Shown one piece after another: positions 1 to 7,032 of a stretch of 19,564 nucleotides of DNA. The DNA comes from Candidatus Cloacimonadota bacterium (GTDB lineage: Bacteria; Cloacimonadota; Cloacimonadia; Cloacimonadales; TCS61), in contig DAOUUD010000010.1 in the NCBI GenBank assembly GCA_030668345.1, positions 1-19,564 of the forward strand, written 5' to 3'. Within the stretch, counting starts at the first letter, position 1; the number at the start of each line of letters is the position of its first letter. Both the position numbers and the translations under genes were made by a program. The notes below the pieces were generated by a model. That model searched no databases and was not told the origin of the DNA. It saw only the letters and a list, made by a program, of their open reading frames with translations.

Positions 1-1
1 A

Positions 2-1024
2 AGAACAGGTGCTGTTACACCTGTCGCCAGCCTTAAGCCGGTCTTTATTTCCGGCTCTACTGTTTCCAACGCGACACTACATAACAAAGATGAAATAGAA
101 AGATTGGATATCAGGATCGGGGATTATGTAACCCTTATTAAATCCGGTGAAATTATTCCTAAAATAATAAAAGTAAATATTGATAAACGTCCACCTAATG
201 CACAGAAAGTAGATTTTCCTGCTCTTTGTCCGATTTGTAAAACCCACCTGAAAAAAGAAGAAGATGGAGCCATTTATTATTGCAATAATATTAATTGTCC
301 TGCTCAGGTTCAACGTCGAATAGAGCATTATGCGTCGCGCGATGCAGTTGATATCGAAGGTTTGGGAGAAGCGGTGGTTAAGCAGCTTCTGGAAAATAAT
401 ATGATCTTTCGTATAGAGGATATTTATAATATCGATTTTGAGAAATTCCAGACTTTAGAAAAACAGGGAAAAAAATCTGCGGAAAATCTGCAGAAAGCGA
501 TTGAAAACTCCAAAAATCAAAAATTCCATAAGATCTTGTTTGGATTGGGAATTCGCTACGTTGGTGATAGAACGTCAAGAATACTTACTAACAATTTTTC
601 TGGTATCGATGAAATGATAAAAGCTGGTTATGAGGATTTCCTGGAAATAGAAGAGATCGGTGAGAAAATAGCACATTCTCTTTATGATTTTTTCCATGAC
701 GAAAGAAGTTTGCGAATGATAGACAGCCTGATAAAAAGCGGAGTGAATTTTCATAGTGAGAAAAAAAATATCAACGATAAACTGGCAGGTGCAAAGTTCC
801 TTGTTACCGGCACATTAAAGAATTTCACACGAATTGAAATTAAAGAAGAGATTGAAAAATTCGGGGGTAAAGTAATTTCTTCGATCAGTAAAAATCTGGA
901 TTATCTGATCGTGGGGGAAAACCCTGGTTCAAAAGTAAAAAAAGCAGAGAAACTGGGTACTGTAAAGATAATTAATGAAGAAGATTTTTTAAAATTAGTT
1001 CAGAGTGAAAACATTACAAAATGA
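2..1024 (+). CDS. ligA: NAD-dependent DNA ligase LigA, C-terminal half (5' end outside window)
   Basis: Joins nicks in double-stranded DNA during replication and repair, using NAD+. The reading frame is open from base 2, and its first codons read RTGAVTPVA then VSNATLHN, the conserved LigA segment joining the adenylation and OB-fold domains. The TTG at 104 is therefore internal, not a start. About 340 codons are present, roughly half of a normal ~670-residue ligase; the adenylation domain with its KxDG lysine lies upstream. Numbering from the TTG at 104, a four-Cys zinc finger is seen at Cys42, Cys45, Cys60 and Cys65. Helix-hairpin-helix repeats follow (including GLGIRYVG), and a C-terminal BRCT domain runs from about residue 227 to the end. 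No frameshift or missing residue is evident. The stop codon overlaps the lptF start (ATGA at 1021-1024), so the two are probably translationally coupled. Confidence 0.97.
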   Translation, partial: RTGAVTPVASLKPVFISGSTVSNATLHNKDEIERLDIRIGDYVTLIKSGEIIPKIIKVNIDKRPPNAQKVDFPALCPICKTHLKKEEDGAIYYCNNINCPAQVQRRIEHYASRDAVDIEGLGEAVVKQLLENNMIFRIEDIYNIDFEKFQTLEKQGKKSAENLQKAIENSKNQKFHKILFGLGIRYVGDRTSRILTNNFSGIDEMIKAGYEDFLEIEEIGEKIAHSLYDFFHDERSLRMIDSLIKSGVNFHSEKKNINDKLAGAKFLVTGTLKNFTRIEIKEEIEKFGGKVISSISKNLDYLIVGENPGSKVKKAEKLGTVKIINEEDFLKLVQSENITK

Positions 1025-2322
1025 AGATATTAGAACGTTATATCCTGAAAGAGAATTTTAAACCGTTCGTGGTTTCACTGTTCGTGGCAACTTTTGTAAT
1101 GCTTCTGGATAAAATAATTGATCTTTTGAACCTGATAATAGATAAAAAACTGGATTTTGCAACTATCATTTCTGTTTTTGGTTTGAGCCTTCCTTTTATG
1201 TTAGCGCTCAGTGTTCCCATGGCTATTTTATTAGCTTCAATTATGTCTTTTGGCCGACTGTCCGTAGATAATGAGCTGGTGGCATTCAAATCCTGTGGGA
1301 TAAATATTTACACACTGATGCGTCCCACTGTGATAGCTGCTCTATTTGTTTCAATTTTCATGGTTTTCTTTAACAATGCAATTCTACCGGAAACCAATCA
1401 CATGCTTAAAAACCTGATGATAAAAGCTAATTACAGGCGTCCGGTGACTGCCATTATACCGGGAACTTTTACTACATTGAAAAATTATACTATTTACACA
1501 AAGGAAAGAGTAGATGAAGAACTTAGTGGTATCCTTATATATAGCCGCGAAAGTACGAAGTTTCCACAGACAATATCAGCCGAACGTGGTAACATATTTC
1601 TTTCAAATGGTGGGAATAGCCTGATAGCTGTTCTTTACAACGGGCAAATGCACGAACGTGATCCCAAAGAACCTGACAAATACCAGGTTAGTCAGTTCAA
1701 GAAGTTTACTTTGAATCTTCCCGATCTGGGTTATAAAATGAATGAAGCGAGCTCTGATTACCGGGGTGATCGTGAATTAAGTTCTCGTGCAATGCTGGAT
1801 ATTATTGCGGGAAAAGAGGAAGAAATTATCGTTTTGAACGAATCTACAGAAAAACTTCTAAGTAAGATAGAAAAGCTAAAAGAAGACACACTCAGTATCA
1901 TCCAAAAGAAAGATTATAAAAAAAATACTAACAGTCTAAAAATAAAAGAGGATAAGATAAAAACGCTGGAAGCTGATATCAGGAAATATGAGGTGGAAGT
2001 TCACAAGAAATATGCTATTGCATTTGCTTGCCTTATCTTTGTGCTGATAGGTGCTCCCGTAGGTATGATGACAAAGACAACGGGTGTTGGAATGGCATTC
2101 TCGGTAAGCGCATTTGTCTTTCTTATTTATTATGGGTGTCTTACGCTTGGCGAAGAACTTGCAGATAAAGGAGTTGTTTCACCGTTCCTGGCTATGTGGA
2201 TCGCGAATATAATTTTCAGCATAATAGGTGTGTACCTTGTGGTAATATCGGTGAAAGAAATGAAATTTGTAAATTTGAATATAATAAAAGATAAAACTAA
2301 TAAAATGCTTGGATTGAAATGA
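1021..2322 (+). CDS. lptF: LPS export permease LptF (YjgP/YjgQ family)
   Basis: Inner-membrane subunit of the LptB2FG ABC transporter, which extracts lipopolysaccharide from the inner membrane and passes it to the periplasmic Lpt bridge. At 433 residues it is longer than E. coli LptF (about 366). Three hydrophobic segments occupy roughly residues 13-35, 50-80 and 100-125. A polar periplasmic jelly-roll-like region follows, then three more membrane segments at about 329-350, 355-375 and 388-415. The extra length is a charged, Lys/Glu-rich helical stretch at about 252-328, probably coiled coil, just before the fourth membrane segment. The start ATG overlaps the ligA stop, and the stop overlaps the lptG start. 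There is no obvious Shine-Dalgarno, consistent with coupling to ligA. The F/G assignment rests on gene order and N-terminal resemblance; the family assignment is firm. Confidence 0.9.
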   Translation: MKILERYILKENFKPFVVSLFVATFVMLLDKIIDLLNLIIDKKLDFATIISVFGLSLPFMLALSVPMAILLASIMSFGRLSVDNELVAFKSCGINIYTLMRPTVIAALFVSIFMVFFNNAILPETNHMLKNLMIKANYRRPVTAIIPGTFTTLKNYTIYTKERVDEELSGILIYSRESTKFPQTISAERGNIFLSNGGNSLIAVLYNGQMHERDPKEPDKYQVSQFKKFTLNLPDLGYKMNEASSDYRGDRELSSRAMLDIIAGKEEEIIVLNESTEKLLSKIEKLKEDTLSIIQKKDYKKNTNSLKIKEDKIKTLEADIRKYEVEVHKKYAIAFACLIFVLIGAPVGMMTKTTGVGMAFSVSAFVFLIYYGCLTLGEELADKGVVSPFLAMWIANIIFSIIGVYLVVISVKEMKFVNLNIIKDKTNKMLGLK

Positions 2323-3407
2323 GAATATTAGATAAATATCTCCTCAGGGAATATATTAAGACTTTTCTGATCATTATTTTCGCCTTCTCGGTTTTATTCT
2401 TTGTAGTTGATGTCTCCGACCGCTTACCCCGTCTTTTGCGCAAAGGTGCACCTCTCGATACAATGATGCTCTATTTTCTGCTGAGAATACCATATCTTGT
2501 TATACTCACTTCACCTGTAATGGTATTACTCTCCGGGCTTTTCCTGATGAACAATCTTTCCAAATATAACGAATCTGTAGCAATTCGTGGAGCCGGGATC
2601 AGCATTTTAAGGATGGTAACTCCTTTGCTCTGGTTCGGATTTTTCTTTAGTATTCTAATCCTGATATTTGGCGAGTTCGTATTACCTAAAACAGAGGAAT
2701 ACCGCCAGTACGTATATACAGAAAAGATCAAGAACATGAAGGTGGAAGATAAAAAGATGAGGTCTCATATCTATTACCTGGGTAAAGATAATAACCTTTA
2801 CTACATTGGTTTTTTTGATGGCTATCGTAATCATTTAAAAACGATAGATATTACAACATTTAACTCGCAAACGGGTGAACTGGAAAGAAAGATCACAGCT
2901 ACGAATGCTGTTTGGGAAGAAGATCACTGGGATTTCATGAATTGTTATATCCGTACATTCAAGGAAGGTAAGCTTAGTGAGATGAAATATTACGATTCGA
3001 CTGTAATAGATGAGGTGGATGTTACTCCTATTGATTTTATTAAAAGCGCCAAAAAGCCAATGTCCATGAACTTCTTTGAATTAAGGGAATATATCGGACG
3101 ACTAAAGAAAGTAGGTGAGAAGTTCACAAAAGAACTTGTTGAATTAAATCTCAAAGTATCATTTCCCTTTGCTAATCTAATAATCTTGCTTTTTAGCGTA
3201 CCGCTTGTTTCAACATCTGCCCGCAGTAAAGGAAGGGGATTGATTTTCGGAATGGGACTTCTGGTTTGCTTTTTATATCTTTCTACTTTAAGGATATGTC
3301 AGAGTTTAGGTTATAATGAAGTTCTTTCTCCAATGGTAGCAGCATGGCTTCCAAATATTGCTTTTTTGTTGATTGGGATATATTTTGTAGTGAAAGCGGA
3401 GGTATAG
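2319..3407 (+). CDS. lptG: LPS export permease LptG (YjgP/YjgQ family)
   Basis: Partner of LptF in the LptB2FG lipopolysaccharide extractor. The 362-residue length is normal for the family. It begins MRILDKYLLREY, the usual LptG-type cytoplasmic lead into the first membrane helix. Hydrophobic segments lie at about 13-33, 48-75 and 100-120, then a periplasmic beta-rich domain (roughly 125-265), then three more segments near 283-300, 308-328 and 335-358. It lacks the long charged helical insert seen in the preceding LptF. The ATG at 2319 overlaps the lptF TGA, so the two subunits are probably made in matched amounts. LptB, LptA and LptC are not in the window. The next gene starts immediately after the stop codon. 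Confidence 0.9.
   Translation: MRILDKYLLREYIKTFLIIIFAFSVLFFVVDVSDRLPRLLRKGAPLDTMMLYFLLRIPYLVILTSPVMVLLSGLFLMNNLSKYNESVAIRGAGISILRMVTPLLWFGFFFSILILIFGEFVLPKTEEYRQYVYTEKIKNMKVEDKKMRSHIYYLGKDNNLYYIGFFDGYRNHLKTIDITTFNSQTGELERKITATNAVWEEDHWDFMNCYIRTFKEGKLSEMKYYDSTVIDEVDVTPIDFIKSAKKPMSMNFFELREYIGRLKKVGEKFTKELVELNLKVSFPFANLIILLFSVPLVSTSARSKGRGLIFGMGLLVCFLYLSTLRICQSLGYNEVLSPMVAAWLPNIAFLLIGIYFVVKAEV
3398..3402 (+). promoter_or_regulatory. Shine-Dalgarno site that decides a TTG start
   Basis: A full GGAGG lies inside the last codons of lptG, five bases before the TTG at 3408. No in-frame ATG is near, and the protein reads as a normal glycosyltransferase N-terminus from this TTG, so the site supports initiation there. 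Confidence 0.75.
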
Positions 3408-4412
3408 TTGAAGAGAAAGAGAATATTGTTTTTTTACACTTCATTTTCTTCATTTGTGCAGATAGATTATGAAATTTTATCAGAAAAATATGAAGTAACA
3501 AAATATAAATTTGTAAATTCAAAGAATTTATTTTCAATGTTATGGGAATTTATTAAACAAGTATTGTTTCTTTTTAGAAATCTTTTTACGTTTGACATAG
3601 TGTATTGCTGGTTTGCAACTTACCATAGTTTTTTACCGATATTATTTGGAAGGTTATTTAAGAAAACAACGATTTTAGTTATTGGAGGATATGATATAGC
3701 TTCTATTCCAGAATTAAATTATGGGTTTATGGTTAATTCTTTTAGAAAATTTTTCACAAGATTTTCAATAAAAAATGCGCATAAAAGTATAGCAGTTTCT
3801 CATTATATTTCTAATGAAATAAAAAATAAAATAGCAATTCCGAATATTAATGTAGTTTATCCGGGAGTAGATATTGAAAATTTTAAAAATTTAAAACATA
3901 AAAAAAAGAAAATAATATTAACTGTAACTTCTGTTAATATTAAAAAACAAATCCAATTAAAAGGTGTTGATTTTTTTCGTGAAGTAGCTCTTAAAATGCC
4001 GGAATACAAATTTATTATCATTGGAATTTCGAATGGAATGAAGAAATATTTAGAACCAATACCTGAAAATGTCGAGGTTATTGGTAATATTAAACATGAT
4101 AAACTGCAGAATTTCTATAGAAAAGCCAAAGTTTATTGTCAATTCTCAATGGTTGAATCATTCGGATTAGCTTTGTGTGAATCTATGCTTTATTGTTGTG
4201 TAGGAGTTGTTAATAAAGTTGGAGCTTTACCCGAAGTTTTAGGAGATACGGGTTTCTATCTTGATGATAAGAATATTCCAAATGCAGTAAATTTGATTAA
4301 TCTTGCTTTGAATGAAGATAATAATTTAGGAGAGAAAGCAAAAAAAAGAGTAATTGAAAATTTTACTTGTAGAAAAAGAAAAGTAAAGCTTTTTGAGCTT
4401 ATTGAAAATTAA
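3408..4412 (+). CDS. GT4-family glycosyltransferase (group 1)
   Basis: Probable retaining glycosyltransferase that adds a sugar from a nucleotide-sugar donor to a growing surface glycan at the cytoplasmic face of the inner membrane. The 334 residues fit a slightly short GT4 enzyme. The C-terminal Rossmann half is clear: a PGVD-type motif (YPGVDIENF), a donor-site beta-strand region, and the GT4 EX7E motif VESFGLALCESM with Glu250 and Glu258. The GALPEVLGD segment and a terminal helix follow. No signal peptide is seen. The start is the TTG at 3408, supported by GGAGG five bases upstream. The gene abuts lptG and is four bases from the next gene. Its DNA is much more AT-rich than lptFG (bases 3481-3540 hold only 10 G+C of 60), which suggests foreign origin. 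Donor and acceptor sugars cannot be told from the sequence. Confidence 0.88.
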   Translation: MKRKRILFFYTSFSSFVQIDYEILSEKYEVTKYKFVNSKNLFSMLWEFIKQVLFLFRNLFTFDIVYCWFATYHSFLPILFGRLFKKTTILVIGGYDIASIPELNYGFMVNSFRKFFTRFSIKNAHKSIAVSHYISNEIKNKIAIPNINVVYPGVDIENFKNLKHKKKKIILTVTSVNIKKQIQLKGVDFFREVALKMPEYKFIIIGISNGMKKYLEPIPENVEVIGNIKHDKLQNFYRKAKVYCQFSMVESFGLALCESMLYCCVGVVNKVGALPEVLGDTGFYLDDKNIPNAVNLINLALNEDNNLGEKAKKRVIENFTCRKRKVKLFELIEN

Positions 4413-4416
4413 GCAA

Positions 4417-5532
4417 ATGAATAAAATATTTTATAATATTTTAGGAAATATGTATAAGTTGATACTTAGTTTTTTGGGAGTTTTTATAACTAAAAATAAG
4501 ACTATCTGGATTTTTGGTGAAGCAGGAGGGATGCAGTTTTTAAGTAATTCCAAATATCTTTTTATTTATATTCTTAAATATCAAAAAATGATTCGTCCAA
4601 TTTGGTTTACAAAGAAAAGAGATGTTGTTAAAGAAATAAATAATCTTGGCGGAGAAGCATACTTTTTTAATTCTTTGAAAGCTTTATATTTTGGTTTGAT
4701 AGCTAAAGTATATATTCATTCGTATGGAAGAGATGACATACTAAATTATTCAATAAAAAATGCAATCTTTGTTAATTTATACCATGGAATGGTTATTAAA
4801 AAGTTAAAAAAATACTATAGAAAGGACGATTTGGATATTGCATCCTCTGAACTTTTTATTCAAGTTCGACAAGATATTTTCCCAAAAATAAAAAAAATAG
4901 CGATTACTGTAGAGCCTAGATATGATATATTTTTTAGGAAGGTTGATAAAGTTGGAATATTAAAAAAATATCAATTAGAAAGATATATCGGCAAGAAAAT
5001 CATTTCGTATTTACCTACTCATAGAAATTACCGGAACAAGTATAAAGCAATATTCCAAAACTTTAATGAAATAATTGAATTTCAGGATGTTGTTATTTTT
5101 GATAAAAGCCATCCAATGGAAAAGAATATGGCAAGAAATGAAGTTCGTAATTTCAATAATGTTGTAAATATATCCGATTTATATATTGATACTCAAGAGC
5201 TATTAAGTGTAACGGATATTTTAATTACGGATTATTCAAGTTGTTTTGTAGATTTTTTACTAACAGAACGACCGGTTATTTTTTATGCTTATGATTTAAA
5301 AGAATTTACTGAGAAAAATGGGTTTTATGTTGATTATAAAAAAAATGTACCGGGTAAAATATGTTATAATGAAAATGAGCTGTATAACTGTATTAAAGCG
5401 TATTTAAAATATCCTAAACTTGATTACAGAAAAAGAATTCAAGGTAAAAGACGATTTCATAAATACCAGGATGGAAATTGTTCTGAAAGAGTTTTTTCAG
5501 AAATAAGGAAATTAATAAACTATGCTGAATAG
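4417..5532 (+). CDS. CDP-glycerol-type glycerophosphotransferase (TagB/TagF-like)
   Basis: Member of the Glyphos_transf family, whose known members move glycerol- or ribitol-phosphate from a CDP-activated donor onto a lipid-linked acceptor, as in teichoic acid synthesis. Numbering from the ATG at 4417 (371 residues, TagB-like length), the hallmark motifs are LYHG with His123, LPTHR at 199-203, KSHP at 230-233, LITDYSS ending at 275, ERPVIFYAYDLKEF at 284-297, and a terminal KYQDGNCSERV. A TTG-initiated extension of eight codons (from 4393) would overlap the previous gene; the ATG four bases after that stop is preferred, though its ribosome site is weak. The N-terminus is hydrophobic (roughly residues 10-25) and may touch the membrane. 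The gene is very AT-rich (bases 4741-4800: 12 G+C of 60). In a cell with an Lpt system it more likely decorates LPS or capsule than wall teichoic acid; this is inference. Confidence 0.86.
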   Translation: MNKIFYNILGNMYKLILSFLGVFITKNKTIWIFGEAGGMQFLSNSKYLFIYILKYQKMIRPIWFTKKRDVVKEINNLGGEAYFFNSLKALYFGLIAKVYIHSYGRDDILNYSIKNAIFVNLYHGMVIKKLKKYYRKDDLDIASSELFIQVRQDIFPKIKKIAITVEPRYDIFFRKVDKVGILKKYQLERYIGKKIISYLPTHRNYRNKYKAIFQNFNEIIEFQDVVIFDKSHPMEKNMARNEVRNFNNVVNISDLYIDTQELLSVTDILITDYSSCFVDFLLTERPVIFYAYDLKEFTEKNGFYVDYKKNVPGKICYNENELYNCIKAYLKYPKLDYRKRIQGKRRFHKYQDGNCSERVFSEIRKLINYAE

Positions 5533-7000
5533 CTTGAAAGACACTGCAAAGCACACTTTTATTTACAGTTTGGGCAACATGTCGACGAAAATTATCGGAC
5601 TTATTCTACTTCCATTATACACGGCAAAATTATCACTTCTTAATTATGGAAAATTTACTATTTTGGAAGTTATCGGTACATTCACAGCGATGATTTTTGG
5701 ACTAAGAATAGTTTCAGCAATGATACGTTGGTATTCCGAACAGGATGACATTCAAAAACAAAAATCGATAATTTTCACTTCTTATACTACACTGGTTTTT
5801 GTTGTGATTTTATTGAATTTGACTTTGTTTCCATTTCAAAAGGAATTTTCAAAATTATTTTTTGGAAGTTACGAATACGCAAAATTTTTCAGAATTATTT
5901 TCCTGATAGCTGCGTTCGAAATTCTCAATCAAATTCCGTTCAATATTCTGAGATTAAAAGAAAAGTCAATTTCTTATATCTTGCTATTTTCGGGCAGGTT
6001 GACGGTGGTTTTAGCTTTGAATATCTACTTTTTAGTAAAAATAGAAACGGGCATCATCGGGATATTTTACAGTCAATTGATATCTAACATTCTCGTATTT
6101 TTATTAACGTTGCCACTGCTTTTAAAAAATATCAATTTCTCTTTCGATTTGAAATTAATGAAAAAAATGTTCGGTTACAGTTTTCCTCTTATTTTTTCCG
6201 CTATTTCAGTGCATTTGCTTGCGATTGGTGATAGATTCATCATTAAATATTTGTTGGATTATCAGCAGGTTGGAATTTACTCGTTGGGCTATAAGATTGC
6301 TGGTGTTTTGAATGTTCTCGTTGTCCAATCTTTTGCTCTCGGTTTTCTGCCGATTGCATTTAAAATGTTAAAATCGCCGGATGCGAAAATATTTTATATC
6401 AAAATTTTTAAATACTTTTCTATGATTTTAGTTTTTGGAGCGTTGATATTATCTTTATTTTCACGCGAAGCGCTTCAGATATTTGCTTCAAAACCTGAGT
6501 TTAGAATTGCATATAAAATCGTGCCACTTTTAACTCTTACTTTTGTTTTTAAAGGGATTCAATATATGTTTTCGCTCGGTCTTCAATATGTGAAAAAGAC
6601 GAAATACATTGCATATGTAGTATCCGTTGGAGTTATTATGAATTTCACTTTGAATTTTATTCTTATTCCTACAAAATTGGGAATATTTGGAGCTGGCATA
6701 GCAACTCTTATTTCAACTGTATTTATTACTTTTGCTTTGTATTTCATTTCCAACAAATATTACAAAGTCGATTACGAAATCGGAAAAATGTTTCTGGTGA
6801 TGATAATCGGAGGTATATTATTTGTTCTTTCAATTCCTACTTCTGGAATGAATATTTACCTGTGTATTGGAACGAAATTTGTTTTATTTGTAAGCTATCC
6901 GTTTGTGTTGTATTTCTTCAGGTTTTACGAAGCTACAGAGCTGGATAAGATGAAAAAATATTTAATTAAAATGCAGAATAAATTAGTTCCTGAAAAATAA
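5522..7000 (+). CDS. Wzx-type polysaccharide flippase (MOP superfamily)
   Basis: Multi-spanning inner-membrane protein of the polysaccharide biosynthesis/flippase family, expected to turn lipid-linked oligosaccharide from the cytoplasmic to the periplasmic face. The 492 residues contain about 12-14 hydrophobic helices and begin with the typical amphipathic lead LKDTAKHTFIYSLGN followed by a glycine-containing first helix (KIIGLILLPLYTA). MurJ is the main alternative in the superfamily, but length, N-terminal pattern and neighbours favour Wzx. The ATG at 5522 overlaps the end of the preceding gene by 11 bases; AAGGAA at 5505-5510 could serve as a ribosome site. Base composition is higher in G+C than the two genes before it (bases 5581-5640: 21 of 60), closer to lptFG. 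It is the last gene before the shared hairpin at 7004-7022. Confidence 0.88.
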   Translation: MLNSLKDTAKHTFIYSLGNMSTKIIGLILLPLYTAKLSLLNYGKFTILEVIGTFTAMIFGLRIVSAMIRWYSEQDDIQKQKSIIFTSYTTLVFVVILLNLTLFPFQKEFSKLFFGSYEYAKFFRIIFLIAAFEILNQIPFNILRLKEKSISYILLFSGRLTVVLALNIYFLVKIETGIIGIFYSQLISNILVFLLTLPLLLKNINFSFDLKLMKKMFGYSFPLIFSAISVHLLAIGDRFIIKYLLDYQQVGIYSLGYKIAGVLNVLVVQSFALGFLPIAFKMLKSPDAKIFYIKIFKYFSMILVFGALILSLFSREALQIFASKPEFRIAYKIVPLLTLTFVFKGIQYMFSLGLQYVKKTKYIAYVVSVGVIMNFTLNFILIPTKLGIFGAGIATLISTVFITFALYFISNKYYKVDYEIGKMFLVMIIGGILFVLSIPTSGMNIYLCIGTKFVLFVSYPFVLYFFRFYEATELDKMKKYLIKMQNKLVPEK

Positions 7001-7003
7001 AAA

Positions 7004-7022
7004 AAGTCCCAAAATGGGGCTT
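7004..7022. terminator. Hairpin terminator between convergent genes
   Basis: AAGTCCC at 7004-7010 pairs with GGGGCTT at 7016-7022 (one G-T wobble) around a five-base loop. The A-rich stretch at 6995-7003 becomes a T-rich tract on the - strand, so it is a good intrinsic terminator for the leftward C25 gene, whose stop is 11 bases away. The rightward T tract is weaker (TTCTTAT), so termination of the flippase transcript here is less certain. Confidence 0.75.
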
Positions 7023-7032
7023 CTTATAAGTT

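Noticed and set aside
4393..4416. TTG start eight codons upstream for the TagB/TagF-like gene
   Set aside because: It would overlap the glycosyltransferase gene and adds residues with no family support; the ATG at 4417 fits better.
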